This document shows, in pieces, positions 49,349-59,078 of a stretch of 64,000 bases of DNA. This stretch comes from Streptomyces sp. HUAS ZL42. Its GTDB lineage: Bacteria; Actinomycetota; Actinomycetes; Streptomycetales; Streptomycetaceae. The translations under genes were made by a program, and so were the position numbers. Positions within the stretch are counted from its first letter, which is position 1. The number at the start of each line of letters is the position of its first letter. The stretch is from NCBI RefSeq assembly GCF_040782645.1, contig NZ_CP160403.1:8901001-8965000 (forward strand). The letters are read 5' to 3'. The notes below the pieces were generated by a model. It had not been told where the DNA came from, searched no databases, and was given only the letters and a program-made list of their open reading frames with translations.

Positions 49349-49879
49349 CCCCGGGCCGCGGCCGGCGCGGGTCCGGTTCGCCACGGCAGCCTGCGGATCC
49401 GTGCGGCTGTCGAACGCTGTCGTGAGGCCCGGGAGACGGTCCGTCACCGGAAGGGACCGCGGGTCGGCGGCGGCCGTTGTGGCCGCCGGTCCGGACGATG
49501 TCCTGCAGCTGTGGGTCGCGCTCTGCCCCGGGCCGCGGTCGGCGCGGGCCTGGTTCGCCACGGCAGCCTGCGGATCCGTGCGGTCGGCGAACCCTGTCGC
49601 GAGGCCCGGGAGACGGTCCGTCACCGGAAGGGACCGCGGGTCGGCGGCGGCCGTTGTGGCCGCCGGTCCGGACGATGTCCTGCAGCTGTGGGTCGCGCCC
49701 TGCCCCGGGCCGCGGTCGGCGCGGGTCCGGTTCGCCATGGCAGCCTGCGGATGCGTGCGGTCGGCGAACGCTGTCGCGAGGCCCGGGAGACGGTCCGTCA
49801 CCGGAAGGGACCGCGGGTCGGCGGCGGCCGTTGTGGCCGCCGGTCCGGACGATGTCCTGCAGCTGTGGGTCGCGCCCTG
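49349..49879. repeat. Three tandem 177-bp repeats in a gene-free gap
   Basis: Units begin at 49349, 49526 and 49703 with CCCCGGGCCGCGG and are nearly identical, including GTCCTGCAGCTGTGGGTCGC and an internal hairpin with arms CGGCGGCC and GGCCGCCG. The length is a multiple of three, so reading frames on both strands stay open across the array (plus 49272-49931; minus through 48080-50617), but neither has a ribosome site or recognisable protein. The surrounding 49215-50204 contains no gene I can support. Confidence 0.85.
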
Positions 49880-50121
49880 CGCCCGGCCGTCGGCTTGTTC
49901 CGAGCGCTCGCGATCATCCACGTGCGCATGACCCGCCCGCGACTGTGCATGCGGCGGACAGGGACTCCACATACGCGACCGGCCTCGTCCCCAAAGGGGG
50001 CCGAGTGGCCGGCTCTTACGTCCGGGCGGCCCATCGCCCGGCCCCCTCCGCCGGACGACGCTGAAAGGTGGGCGGGGCGGGCGGCCATGCCTCGGTGGGG
50101 ACCCAACAGACCCTTGCACGG

Positions 50122-50135
50122 GGGCCCTTCGGCCT
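50122..50135. promoter_or_regulatory. Island motif, GGGCCCTTCGGCCT
   Basis: Two mismatches from the island motif, 70-83 bases upstream of the GAF regulator at 50205. Confidence 0.35.
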
Positions 50136-50204
50136 CTGCGCCCGCACCGGCGCGCAGGTGAGGCTGGTGTGGCCGACCCGGCAGAACGGCACGTGGGAGG
50201 TGCC

Positions 50205-51530
50205 ATGGACGCTTCGACCCTCGTCGCGGACTCCGCGCGGCGCGCCGCCCACGAACGGTTCGTCACCTCGCCCGGACCGCCCCCGGCCGTACGGAGTCTT
50301 GTGGCCGACTCGTGGCGGCGCTGCAAGACGTGCGGCGTGCGCCCGGACGGCAGCCTGCTCGCGCCGTTGCACGGGACCCCTGAAGCGCTGGACGACCATC
50401 GGCGCGCCCATCCACTCGCCGCCGTGCTGCCGCTGTTCCGCGAACTGCTCGGTGCCGGCGCCGCCGACGACGGACACCTGTTCGCCGTCGGCGACGTGGA
50501 CGGCACCCTGCTGTGGGTCGAGGGGGACACCGAGGCGCTGAGACGGGCCGAACGGATGCACTTCACCGCCGGAGCCGTGTGGTCCGAGCGACAGGCCGGC
50601 ACCAACGCCCCCGGCACCGCACTGCAGTTGGGTCGTGCCGTGCAGATCGTGACGGGCGAGCACTACAGTGCCGCCGTTCACGGGTGGTCCTGCGCCGCCG
50701 CTCCGGTGCGCGATCCCGCGACCCGGCGCGTGCTCGGCGTGGTCGACCTGTCCGGCGGTGCCACCATCGCCACGCCTCCCGCCCTGGCCGCGGTGCGTGC
50801 CGCTGCCCTGGCCGCCGAGGCGCTGCTCGCCCGTATGCCGTCCTTGCCTCTCCTCGGCCCCGACGGGTACGGGCGCCACAGCGGGGAGGAGCCCCCGGCC
50901 GAAGCTCGTCTGTGGGCACTGGGCCGGGACGGCGCCCTGCTGGAATGCGCCGGCCGAGTTCACCACCTCAGCCCGCGGCACAGCGAGATCGTGCTGGCGC
51001 TCGCCCTGGAGGGCCGGGGCGTGACCGGCGACCGGCTCGCGGTCGACCTGTGGGAACGTGAGGTGCCCGCCTCGACGCTGCGCGCCGAGATGACTCGGCT
51101 GCGCGCCGTGCTGGGACCCGACCTGCTCGGCTCCCGTCCGTACGCGCTGCTGCGCCCCGTGCGGACCGACTTCGACGACGTGTCCCTCCTGCTGGCCGAA
51201 GGCCGGGTCGGTGAGGCCCTCGCCCGCTACCCCGGCCCGCTGCTGCCGCGCTCCGAGGCGCCGGTCGTCATGGAGCACCGTCGCTCCCTGGAACAGCAGT
51301 TGCGCGGGGCCGTCCTCGCCAGCGGTGACGCCGGGCTGCTGCGCCGCTGGGTCGAAGCGACCTGGGGTGCCGACGACCTCTCCGCGTGGGCGGCGCTGGC
51401 CCGCACCCTCCCCGGCGGCTCGCCGCAACGTGCTGCCGCCGCCGCCCGGGCCCGCGCCCTGGACCTCGACACCGCTCCGATTCCCCGGCTCCGGCGGCAT
51501 GCAGCGGTGTTGCAGCGTTCCCACTCCTAG
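50205..51530 (+). CDS. GAF-domain transcriptional regulator with winged-helix C-terminus
   Basis: 441 residues. The N-terminal part (about 15-200) resembles the AcoR-type GAF region (SLVADSWRRCKTCGVRP, AGAVWSERQAGTNAPGTAL), shared in form with the phosphatase at 4489. The C-terminal part (about 240-400) has LSPRHSEIVLALALEGRGVTGDRLAVDLW, STLRAEMTRLRAVLG, an OmpR-like winged helix with helices after it. Its position 45 bases before an aldehyde dehydrogenase operon suggests it controls that operon in response to a small metabolite. GTGGGAGGTG precedes the ATG. Confidence 0.78.
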   Translation: MDASTLVADSARRAAHERFVTSPGPPPAVRSLVADSWRRCKTCGVRPDGSLLAPLHGTPEALDDHRRAHPLAAVLPLFRELLGAGAADDGHLFAVGDVDGTLLWVEGDTEALRRAERMHFTAGAVWSERQAGTNAPGTALQLGRAVQIVTGEHYSAAVHGWSCAAAPVRDPATRRVLGVVDLSGGATIATPPALAAVRAAALAAEALLARMPSLPLLGPDGYGRHSGEEPPAEARLWALGRDGALLECAGRVHHLSPRHSEIVLALALEGRGVTGDRLAVDLWEREVPASTLRAEMTRLRAVLGPDLLGSRPYALLRPVRTDFDDVSLLLAEGRVGEALARYPGPLLPRSEAPVVMEHRRSLEQQLRGAVLASGDAGLLRRWVEATWGADDLSAWAALARTLPGGSPQRAAAAARARALDLDTAPIPRLRRHAAVLQRSHS

Positions 51531-51575
51531 CTTCTGAACATCACCACGGTCGTCGTGACCGGAAAGGGGACGATC

Positions 51576-53096
51576 ATGAAGTACGAGCCTCCGGGCAAGC
51601 CGGGCAGCCCCGTGGACGTCGCGCCCCGGTACGAGAACTTCATCGGCGGCAAGTGGGAGGCACCCACCACGGGCCAGTACACGCCCAACCTGTGCCCCGC
51701 AACCGCCAAGCCCATCTGCGAGATCCCGAAGTCCGGAGCCGAGGACATCGAACTCGCCCTCGACGCCGCCCACGCCGCCAAGGAGGCGTGGGGCGAGGCC
51801 ACCACGGCCCAGCGGGCCGCGGTCCTGAACAAGATGGCCGATGCCATCGACGCCCACCGCGAGGAACTCGCCGTCGCCGAGAGCTGGGAGAACGGCAAGC
51901 CGGTCCGCGAGACCCTGGCCGCGGACATCCCGCTCGCCGCCGACCACTTCCGCTACTTCGCGGCCGCGATCCGCGCCGAGGAGAGCCAGATCACCGAGAT
52001 CGACAAGGAGACCATCGCCTACCACTTCCACGAGCCGCTGGGCGTGGTCGGACAGATCATCCCGTTCAACTTCCCGCTGCTGATGGCCGCGTGGAAGCTC
52101 GCCCCCGCGCTGGCCGCGGGCAACGCCACGGTGATCAAGCCCGCCTCGCCGACCCCGTGGTCGATCCTGAAGCTGATGGAGGTCGTCGGCGACATCGTGC
52201 CGCCGGGCGTCCTCAACGTCGTCAACGGCCCCGGCGCCGAGATCGGCAAGGCGCTCGCCACCAACAAGCGCATCGCCAAGGTCGCTTTCACCGGCGAGAC
52301 CACCACCGGCCGTCTGATCATGCAGTACGCGTCCCAGAACATCATCCCCGTCACGCTGGAGCTGGGCGGCAAGTCGCCGAACATCTTCTTCAACGACGTG
52401 GCCGCCGCCGACGACGACTTCCTGAACAAGGCGGTCGAGGGACTCGTCCTGTACGCGTTCAACAAGGGCGAGGTCTGCACCTGCCCCTCGCGCGCCCTGA
52501 TCCAGGAGGACATCTACGAGGAGTTCATGGGCCGCTGCCTGGAGCGGATCCGCGCCATCAAGCAGGGCGACCCGCTCGACACCGCGACCATGATCGGTCC
52601 CCAGGTGTCCAGGCAGCAGGTCGAGAAGATCGCCTCGTACGTCGACATAGGCGTCAAGGAGGGCGCCGAACTGCTGGTCGGCGGCCACCGGCCCACGCTC
52701 GACGGAGAGTTCGCGGACGGCTTCTTCTACGAGCCGACCGTCCTCAAGGGCCACAACAAGATGCGGGTCTTCCAGGAGGAGATCTTCGGACCCGTCCTCG
52801 CGGTCACCACGTTCAAGGACGAGGCCGAGGCTCTCGAGATCGCCAACGACACGCTGTACGGCCTCGGCGCCGGCGTGTGGAGCCGCAACGGCGCCCTCGC
52901 CTACCGCATGGGCCGCGCCATCAAGGCCGGCCGGGTCTGGACGAACTGCTACCACCAGTACCCCGCGGGTGCCGCGTTCGGTGGCTACAAGGTCTCCGGC
53001 ATCGGCCGCGAGACGCACAAGATGATGCTCGAGCACTACAGCCAGACGAAGAACCTCCTGGTCAGCTACGGCACCAAGCCGCTCGGGCTGTTCTAG
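51576..53096 (+). CDS. Acetaldehyde-type aldehyde dehydrogenase (ExaC-like)
   Basis: 506 residues. Catalytic Cys in [12 protein letters not shown] and Glu in LELGGKSPN, with the NAD fold around [17 protein letters not shown]. The length and order match ExaC/AldB-type acetaldehyde dehydrogenases, which give acetate. DUF779 and an alcohol dehydrogenase follow on the same strand, a common actinobacterial set for alcohol and aldehyde oxidation. GGAAAGGGGA precedes the ATG. Confidence 0.88.
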   Translation: MKYEPPGKPGSPVDVAPRYENFIGGKWEAPTTGQYTPNLCPATAKPICEIPKSGAEDIELALDAAHAAKEAWGEATTAQRAAVLNKMADAIDAHREELAVAESWENGKPVRETLAADIPLAADHFRYFAAAIRAEESQITEIDKETIAYHFHEPLGVVGQIIPFNFPLLMAAWKLAPALAAGNATVIKPASPTPWSILKLMEVVGDIVPPGVLNVVNGPGAEIGKALATNKRIAKVAFTGETTTGRLIMQYASQNIIPVTLELGGKSPNIFFNDVAAADDDFLNKAVEGLVLYAFNKGEVCTCPSRALIQEDIYEEFMGRCLERIRAIKQGDPLDTATMIGPQVSRQQVEKIASYVDIGVKEGAELLVGGHRPTLDGEFADGFFYEPTVLKGHNKMRVFQEEIFGPVLAVTTFKDEAEALEIANDTLYGLGAGVWSRNGALAYRMGRAIKAGRVWTNCYHQYPAGAAFGGYKVSGIGRETHKMMLEHYSQTKNLLVSYGTKPLGLF

Positions 53097-53110
53097 GAGG
53101 AGGCAGCGAC

Positions 53111-53479
53111 ATGCCCGCGAAGGTCCACAACGGCACCGTCGGGCGCGTCACCGCCACCCGTGCGGCGCGCAAGGCGATCGCGGCCCTGCGCGCCGCCCAC
53201 GGCGGACCGGTGATGTTCGTCCAGTCCGGCGGCTGCTGCGACGGCAGTGACCCGATGTGCTTCCCGGGCGGCGAATTCGCCCTGGGGGAGGGCGACATGC
53301 TGGTCGGCGTCGTGGACGGCTGCACCTTCCACATGAACGCCGACCAGTACGAGGCCCTCGGCCGCCCGTTGCTCGTCCTGGACGTCGAGCCGGGCACACC
53401 GGGCGGTTTCTCCCTCGCAGCCGGGGACGGGCTGCATTTCGTGACCCGCGTCAAGGAACCCCGGCGCAACGCCTGTTGA
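53111..53479 (+). CDS. DUF779 protein
   Basis: 122 residues. FVQSGGCCDGSDPMCFPGGEF with three Cys is the DUF779 signature; the C-terminus has VLDVEPGTPGGFSLAAGDGLHFVTR. These proteins are regularly encoded next to acetaldehyde dehydrogenase and may bind metal or assist it. The gene starts 15 bases after the dehydrogenase stop. Confidence 0.85.
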   Translation: MPAKVHNGTVGRVTATRAARKAIAALRAAHGGPVMFVQSGGCCDGSDPMCFPGGEFALGEGDMLVGVVDGCTFHMNADQYEALGRPLLVLDVEPGTPGGFSLAAGDGLHFVTRVKEPRRNAC

Positions 53480-53489
53480 GGAGCAGATC

Positions 53490-54503
53490 ATGAAGGCAGC
53501 AGTCGTCACCGACTTCGGCAAGCCCCTGGAGATCCAGGACCTCCCCGTCCCCGAGCCCGGCCCCGGCCAGGTGCTCGTCCGGATGGAGGCCTCCGGGCTC
53601 TGCCACACCGACATCCACGCCGCCCACGGCGACTGGCCGGTCAAGCCGAACCCGCCGTTCATCCCCGGCCACGAGGGCATCGGCGCCGTGCAGGCCGTCG
53701 GCGCCGGCGTCTCCCAGGACCTGCTCGGCAAGCGGGTCGCCATCCCGTGGCTCGGCTCGTCCTGCGGCACCTGCCGCTACTGCGTCTCCGGCTGGGAGAC
53801 CCTGTGCGAGACCCAGGTCAACTCCGGTTACTCTGTGGACGGTTGCTACGCCGAGTACACCGTCGCGAACGCGGGCGCGGTCGTTCCGGTCCCCGTCGGC
53901 GTGTCGTCCTTCGACGCGGCGCCGCTGACCTGCGCGGGCGTCACCACGTACAAGGCGATCAAGGTCGCGCGCGTGGTCCCGGCCGAACGGGTCGCCGTCT
54001 TCGGTGTCGGCGGTCTGGGCCACCTGGCGCTGCAGTACGCGCGTCTGGTCGGCGGCCTGGTCACCGCCGTCGACCTCGAACCGGACAAGCTGGGCCTGGC
54101 CCACCGGCTCGGCGCGGACCAGATCGTCAACGCCCGTACCCACGACCCGGTCGAGGAGATCAAGAAGGCCGGCGGCGCGGACGTGGCCGTCGTGCTGGCC
54201 GCCGCGCCCCGGGCGTTCGAACAGGCCTTCCAGTGCCTGAACCGGGGCGGACGCCTGGTCATGGTCGCCATGCCCGCCGACAACGCGGCCATCAAGGTGC
54301 CGATCTTCGAGACCGTGGTCTTCGGGATCTCCGTCATCGGCTCCATCGTCGGCACCCGCCAGGACCTGGCCGAGGTGTTCGCGCTGCACGCGGCCGGACG
54401 CACCCAGGTCATCGCCGAACCCCGGCGCCTGGACCAGGTCAACGACTCCTTCGACGAGGTCCTCGGCGGACGGGCCGAGGCACGGCTCGTGTTCGAGTTC
54501 TGA
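53490..54503 (+). CDS. adhP: Zinc alcohol dehydrogenase (AdhP-like)
   Basis: 337 residues. Zinc ligands in ASGLCHTDIH and GHEGIGAV, structural zinc in CGTCRYCVSGWETLC, and GVGGLGHLALQYA (about 173-185) for NAD. This is the propanol-preferring/ethanol type. Its order after ALDH and DUF779 with 10-base spacing shows an operon, which together oxidises alcohol to acid or works in reverse. GAGGAGC precedes the ATG. Confidence 0.9.
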   Translation: MKAAVVTDFGKPLEIQDLPVPEPGPGQVLVRMEASGLCHTDIHAAHGDWPVKPNPPFIPGHEGIGAVQAVGAGVSQDLLGKRVAIPWLGSSCGTCRYCVSGWETLCETQVNSGYSVDGCYAEYTVANAGAVVPVPVGVSSFDAAPLTCAGVTTYKAIKVARVVPAERVAVFGVGGLGHLALQYARLVGGLVTAVDLEPDKLGLAHRLGADQIVNARTHDPVEEIKKAGGADVAVVLAAAPRAFEQAFQCLNRGGRLVMVAMPADNAAIKVPIFETVVFGISVIGSIVGTRQDLAEVFALHAAGRTQVIAEPRRLDQVNDSFDEVLGGRAEARLVFEF

Positions 54504-54543
54504 GGCCCGCTCCACATCGGGCCACAGGGAGAGGCAGCAGATC

Positions 54544-55659
54544 ATGGCAACCGTCACCGTAGCCGCGGTACGGGAGCGGGCGCCCGGCGAACGCCGGGTC
54601 GCCCTCGTCCCCGAGGCCGTCACCCTCCTGCGCCGGGCCGGGATCGAGGTCCTGGTCGAGACCGGCGCGGGCTCCGGCGCCTGGTTCACCGACGCCGACT
54701 ACACCGCCGCCGGGGCGAGTGTCGTGTCCCCGGACGAACTGTACGCACGGGCCGACGCCGTACTCTGCGTCGGGCCGCCCGACGAGGAGACCGCGACCGC
54801 GCTGCGCTCCGGGCAGAGCCTGATCGGCCTGCTCGAACCGCTCCGCCACCCCGCCCTGGCACAGGACCTGTACCGGCGGGGGGTGCACATGGTGAGCCTC
54901 GATCTGCTGCCCCGCACTCTCAGCCGCGCCCAGTCCATGGACGCGCTGACCTCCCAGGCCAACGTCGCCGGTTACAAGGCGGCTCTGCTGGCCGCGGAGT
55001 CCTACGACCGCTTCTTCCCGATGCTGACCACCGCGGCGGGCACCATGCGCCCGGCGCAGGTCCTCGTCCTCGGCGCCGGAGTGGCCGGGTTGCAGGCGAT
55101 CGCCACCGCCCGCCGCCTCGGCGCCGTCGTCACGGCGTACGACGTACGCCCCGAGTCACGAGGGGAGGTGGAGTCGCTGGGCGCCCGGTTCCTCGATGTC
55201 CAGAGCCCGCCGGACGAGGAACCGGGCACCGAACGGGGCGGCTACGCCAGGGAGTTGACCGGAGAGGAGCAGCAGGCCCAGCGGGCCGCGCTCGACACGC
55301 ACACCGCCGGCTCCGACGTCGTGATCACCACGGCCCAGGTGCCGGGACGCAGGCCGCCGCTGCTGGTGACCGCGGCCGTGCTGGAGCGGATGAGGCCCGG
55401 CTCGGTCGTCGTCGACCTCGCCGCGAGCGAACTCGGCGGCAACGTCGAGGGATCCGAGCCCGACAAGACCACCGTCCTGGACAACGGCGTCACCCTGATC
55501 GGAGCCGGACGCCTGCCGTCCGCCATGGCGACCGCGGCGTCCACCGCCTACGCCCGCAACCTCGTCGCCCTGCTGCGCCACCTGGTGCGCGACGGCGAAC
55601 TCGTCCTCGACCCGGCCGACGAGATCACGGCCGCCCTCACGGGAGGAGGCGCATCATGA
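54544..55659 (+). CDS. pntAA: NAD(P) transhydrogenase subunit alpha 1 (PntAA)
   Basis: 371 residues. The NAD-binding half shows ERRVALVPEAV, VLVLGAGVAGLQAIATARRLGAVVTAYDVRPE and DLAASELGGNVEGSEPD. The catalytic region DALTSQANVAGYKAAL is present. It is the soluble NAD-binding part of proton-translocating transhydrogenase and lies 40 bases after adhP. Four-base overlap with PntAB (ATGA). Confidence 0.93.
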   Translation: MATVTVAAVRERAPGERRVALVPEAVTLLRRAGIEVLVETGAGSGAWFTDADYTAAGASVVSPDELYARADAVLCVGPPDEETATALRSGQSLIGLLEPLRHPALAQDLYRRGVHMVSLDLLPRTLSRAQSMDALTSQANVAGYKAALLAAESYDRFFPMLTTAAGTMRPAQVLVLGAGVAGLQAIATARRLGAVVTAYDVRPESRGEVESLGARFLDVQSPPDEEPGTERGGYARELTGEEQQAQRAALDTHTAGSDVVITTAQVPGRRPPLLVTAAVLERMRPGSVVVDLAASELGGNVEGSEPDKTTVLDNGVTLIGAGRLPSAMATAASTAYARNLVALLRHLVRDGELVLDPADEITAALTGGGAS

Positions 55660-55973
55660 ACAACGTCGATCTCCTCACCGCGATCACCGTCTTCGTGCTG
55701 AGCGTGCTGGTCGGCGTCGAGGTCATCAGCAAGGTCCCGGCGACCCTGCACACCCCGCTGATGTCCGGCTCGAACTCGGTGCACGGCATCGTCGTCATCG
55801 GCGCCATGCTGATCGCTGCCGAGTCGCACACCTGGCTCGGCTACGTCCTGGCCTTCACGGCCATGGTGTTCGGGGCGATGAACGTCGTCGGCGGATACGT
55901 CGTCACCGACCGGATGCTGGAGATGTTCAAGGCCAGGCCGGCCGCCGAGAAGAAGCAGAAGGCCGAGGTGTGA
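55656..55973 (+). CDS. pntAB: NAD(P) transhydrogenase subunit alpha 2 (PntAB)
   Basis: 105 residues with three membrane helices (TAITVFVLSVLVGVEVI, GIVVIGAMLIAA, TWLGYVLAFTAMVFGAMNVVGGYV). It is the small membrane part of the transhydrogenase that translocates protons. The ATG overlaps the PntAA stop and its own stop overlaps pntB. Confidence 0.92.
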   Translation: MNNVDLLTAITVFVLSVLVGVEVISKVPATLHTPLMSGSNSVHGIVVIGAMLIAAESHTWLGYVLAFTAMVFGAMNVVGGYVVTDRMLEMFKARPAAEKKQKAEV

Positions 55974-57394
55974 CCGCCATGGACACCGTGTCCAACACCG
56001 TCCACTACATCTTCCTGGCAGCGGCCGCCTGCTTCGTACTGGGCCTGCATCTGATGAACCACCCGCGCACGGCCCGCCGCGGCAACACCCTCTCCGCCGC
56101 CGCCATGACCGGCGCGATCGCCGCCACCGTGTGGCTCGTCGCCGACGAGGGCGTGATCAGCCGCACCGGCTGGCTCGTCCTCGCCTCGGGCGGCCTCGTC
56201 GGCGCGGCGCTCGGCCTGTGGGCGGCGCGCGAGGTGCAGATGACCGCCATGCCCCAACTGGTCAGCCTCTTCAACGCCGTCGGGGGTGGCGCGGCCGCGC
56301 TCATCGCGGTCAACGACCTGCTCCAGGCGGAGGATCCGGCGGGACTGGGCGCACGGGTCTCCCTGCCCGGGGCGCTGGACATCGTCATCGGCGCGGTCAC
56401 CTTCTCCGGATCCCTGGTCGCCGCCGGCAAGCTCCAGGGCGTCGTGTCCGGCGCGCCCGTCGTGTTCCCGGGGGCGCGGCTGCTCAACGTGCTGCTGCCG
56501 GCGTCCTTCGCCGCCGGCACGGTCTGGCTCGTGCTGGCACCGGACTCCCGTACGGCGCTGTACGGGCTCGTGGCCGTCGCGCTGCTGTTCGGCGTGACCA
56601 TGGTGCTGCCCATCGGCGGCGCCGACATGCCGGTCGTCATCGCCCTGCTGAACGCCTTCACCGGGTCGGCGGTCGCGATGGCCGGCTTCGTCCTCGACGA
56701 GACCGCGCTCATCATCGCCGGCATGCTCGTCAGCTCCTCGGGCGGCATCCTGACGAAGCTGATGGCCGACGCCATGAACCGGTCCATCGCCAACATCGTC
56801 GTCGGCGGCTTCGGCACCGGCGACAGCGCCCCCGCGGCAACCGGATCGGCCGCTCCGGCCCAGGTGCGGCCGGTCTCCGCGGACGACGTCGCCGTCCAGC
56901 TGGCGTACGCGAGCAAGGTCGTCTTCGTCCCGGGATACGGCCTCGCCGCCGCCCAGGCGCAGCACGAACTCGGCGACCTGGCCAAGCTGCTGACCGACCA
57001 CGGCATCGACGTCTGCTACGCGGTCCACCCGGTCGCGGGCCGGATGCCCGGCCACATGAACGTGCTCCTGGCCGAGGCCAACGTGCCGTACACGCAGCTG
57101 AAGGAGATGGACGAGATCAACCCGGAGTTCCCGCAGGCCGACGTCGCCCTGGTGATCGGCGCCAACGACGTCACCAACCCGATCGCACGCCGCCCCGGAA
57201 ACGCGATCTCCGGTATGCCGATCCTGGACGTCGACAAGGCGAAGAGCGTCGTGGTCATCAAGCGTTCGATGGGCCACGGCTACGCCGGCATCGACAACGA
57301 GCTCTACACCGATCCCAAGACCGGGATGTTCTTCACCGACGCCAAGAAGGGACTGAGCGAACTGAAGGCGGCCGTCGGCGAGTTCGTCGGCTGA
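55970..57394 (+). CDS. pntB: NAD(P) transhydrogenase subunit beta (PntB)
   Basis: 474 residues with nine or so membrane helices (1-290) and a C-terminal NADP-binding domain (VFVPGYGLAAAQAQHEL, VNVLLAEANVPYTQLKEMDEIN, VIGANDVTNP, DNELYTDPKTGMFFTDAKK). The complex drives NADPH formation by the proton gradient. A GTG start overlaps PntAB; the ATG at 55979 is an alternative. A strong terminator follows at 57401. Confidence 0.93.
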   Translation: MTAMDTVSNTVHYIFLAAAACFVLGLHLMNHPRTARRGNTLSAAAMTGAIAATVWLVADEGVISRTGWLVLASGGLVGAALGLWAAREVQMTAMPQLVSLFNAVGGGAAALIAVNDLLQAEDPAGLGARVSLPGALDIVIGAVTFSGSLVAAGKLQGVVSGAPVVFPGARLLNVLLPASFAAGTVWLVLAPDSRTALYGLVAVALLFGVTMVLPIGGADMPVVIALLNAFTGSAVAMAGFVLDETALIIAGMLVSSSGGILTKLMADAMNRSIANIVVGGFGTGDSAPAATGSAAPAQVRPVSADDVAVQLAYASKVVFVPGYGLAAAQAQHELGDLAKLLTDHGIDVCYAVHPVAGRMPGHMNVLLAEANVPYTQLKEMDEINPEFPQADVALVIGANDVTNPIARRPGNAISGMPILDVDKAKSVVVIKRSMGHGYAGIDNELYTDPKTGMFFTDAKKGLSELKAAVGEFVG

Positions 57395-57400
57395 CGCGCA

Positions 57401-57440
57401 CGTGGTGGGGCCCCGCCGAAGAAGGCGGGGCCCCACCACG
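57401..57440. terminator. Bidirectional intrinsic terminator
   Basis: CGTGGTGGGGCCCCGCC (57401-57417) and GGCGGGGCCCCACCACG (57424-57440) form a perfect 17-bp stem with a 6-base loop GAAGAA, exactly between pntB (plus) and the GltD-like gene (minus). Confidence 0.85.
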
Positions 57441-57452
57441 CGCGTGCTCTGT

Positions 57453-59078
57453 TCAGTCCTCCGGCACCATCTCGATCGCCCCGCACGGGCACTCGGCCGC
57501 GCACAACCCGCACCCCTTGCAGTAGTCGAGGTCGACGGAGAACCCCTTGCCGGGCCCCAGCTTGGTGATCGCGTTGTCGGGGCAGACGCCGTAGCAGTTG
57601 TCGCACTCGAAGCAGTTGCCGCACGACATGCAGCGCCGCGCCTCGAACAGCGCAGTGGACTCGTCGAGTCCCTGTACCACCTCGTCGAACGTGGAGACAC
57701 GCCGGGCCAGTTCGAGCCGCGGCCGCACCGCGGCGGGCGCGTCCGCGTAGTACCAGGTGTTGAGCCGCGCGAAGTCGGCGGGTGCGTGCTTGGGTCCCGG
57801 ATCGTGGGTCGTTCCGCGCAGATACGCGTCGATGTGCCGCGCCGCCTTCTTGCCGTGCCCCACGGCCACCGTGACCGTGCGCTCGGCGGGCACCATGTCG
57901 CCTCCCGCGAAGACGCCCTGCCGCCCCGTCATCAGCCCCTCGGCCACTTGGACCATGCCGTGGTCGACGTTCATGCCCGGCACGTCCTGCAGCAGGGACA
58001 GGTCGGACTCCTGGCCCAGCGCGAGGACCACCGTGTCGGCCGGCAACTCCTCGAACTCGCCCGTGGGCTGCGGGAAGCCGGTCTCGTCGAGCCGCATTCG
58101 CTCGATGGTGAGCCGCCCCCCGTCGGCGTGCTTGATGGTGGACAGCCACTTCACCCGCACGCCCTCCTCCAAGGCCTCCTCGACCTCGAAGTCGTGCGCG
58201 GGCATCCGCTCCCGGGTGCGGCGGTAGACGACGACGGCGTCCGTGGCGCCGAGCCTGCGGGCGGTGCGTGCCGCGTCCATGGCGGTGTTGCCGCCGCCGT
58301 AGACGGCGACCCGCCTGCCCAGCATGGGCGGGCCCTCGCCCTCCATGCTGCCGAGCAGCGCCACCGCGTCGAGGATGTGGGCGGTGTCCCCGGCCGGGAT
58401 GTACGCACGCTTGCCGATGCCGGCGCCCACCGCCAGGAACACGGCGTCGAAGCCGCCGTCCCGCTGCGCCGCGAGCACGTCGTCCACGCGGGTGCCGGTC
58501 TCCAGCACGACGCCCAGGGCAAGGATGCGGTCGATCTCCGCGTCCAGCACGTGCCGGGGCAGCCGGTAGTGCGGAATGCCGTACCGCATCATCCCGCCGG
58601 GCAGCTCCTGCGCCTCACGGATCGTCACCTCGTGGCCGAGCAGCCGCAGGTGGTACGCGGCGGACAGCCCGGCCGGTCCGGAGCCGACGACCAGCACACG
58701 CTTTCCGGACGTCGCCGACGGGGCGCGCACGGTCCAGCCGCGCCGGATCGCCTCGTCGCCCAGGAACCGCTCCACGGCGTTGATGCCGACCGCGTTGTCG
58801 ACCTGGACGCGGTTGCAGGCGGTCTCGCACGGGTGGTAGCAGACCCGGCCCATCACGGCGGGCAGCGGGTTGTCCCGCATCAGCTGCCGCCACGCGGACT
58901 CGTAGTCGCCGCTCTCGGCGTGGTACAGCCACTGCTGGATGTTCTCGCCTGCCGGACAGGCCTGGTTGCACGGCGGCATCCGGTCCACGTAGACGGGACG
59001 CTCGGTGCGCCAGGCGCCGGTGTGGTTGGCCAGGCTGGACCCCACGTCCAGGGTGATCGCGAACGGCTTCTCCCTCAC
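57453..59078 (-). CDS. GltD-like NAD(P)-binding oxidoreductase with C-terminal ferredoxin domain
   Basis: 541 residues. An N-terminal FeS region (CNQACPAGENIQQWL, CYHPCETACNR), an FAD/NADPH domain (VLVVGSGPAGLSAAYHLRLLG; VAVYGGGNTAMDAARTARRLG) and a C-terminal double [4Fe-4S] domain (CMSCGNCFECDNCYGVCP and CKGCGLCAAECPCGAIE). It resembles the glutamate synthase small subunit, but with no large subunit present it more likely carries electrons between NADPH and the oxidoreductase encoded just upstream. The GTG start overlaps the stop of the beta subunit gene by 4 bases (GTGA). Confidence 0.85.
   Translation of the reverse strand: MREKPFAITLDVGSSLANHTGAWRTERPVYVDRMPPCNQACPAGENIQQWLYHAESGDYESAWRQLMRDNPLPAVMGRVCYHPCETACNRVQVDNAVGINAVERFLGDEAIRRGWTVRAPSATSGKRVLVVGSGPAGLSAAYHLRLLGHEVTIREAQELPGGMMRYGIPHYRLPRHVLDAEIDRILALGVVLETGTRVDDVLAAQRDGGFDAVFLAVGAGIGKRAYIPAGDTAHILDAVALLGSMEGEGPPMLGRRVAVYGGGNTAMDAARTARRLGATDAVVVYRRTRERMPAHDFEVEEALEEGVRVKWLSTIKHADGGRLTIERMRLDETGFPQPTGEFEELPADTVVLALGQESDLSLLQDVPGMNVDHGMVQVAEGLMTGRQGVFAGGDMVPAERTVTVAVGHGKKAARHIDAYLRGTTHDPGPKHAPADFARLNTWYYADAPAAVRPRLELARRVSTFDEVVQGLDESTALFEARRCMSCGNCFECDNCYGVCPDNAITKLGPGKGFSVDLDYCKGCGLCAAECPCGAIEMVPED

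Noticed and set aside
49272..49931. 219-residue plus-strand frame in the tandem repeats
   Set aside because: No ribosome site and no similarity I can name; open only because the repeat length is a multiple of three. Kept as a repeat, not a gene.
50016..53036. Long minus-strand open frame across the GAF regulator and ALDH
   Set aside because: Shadow of two well-supported genes; no recognisable protein.
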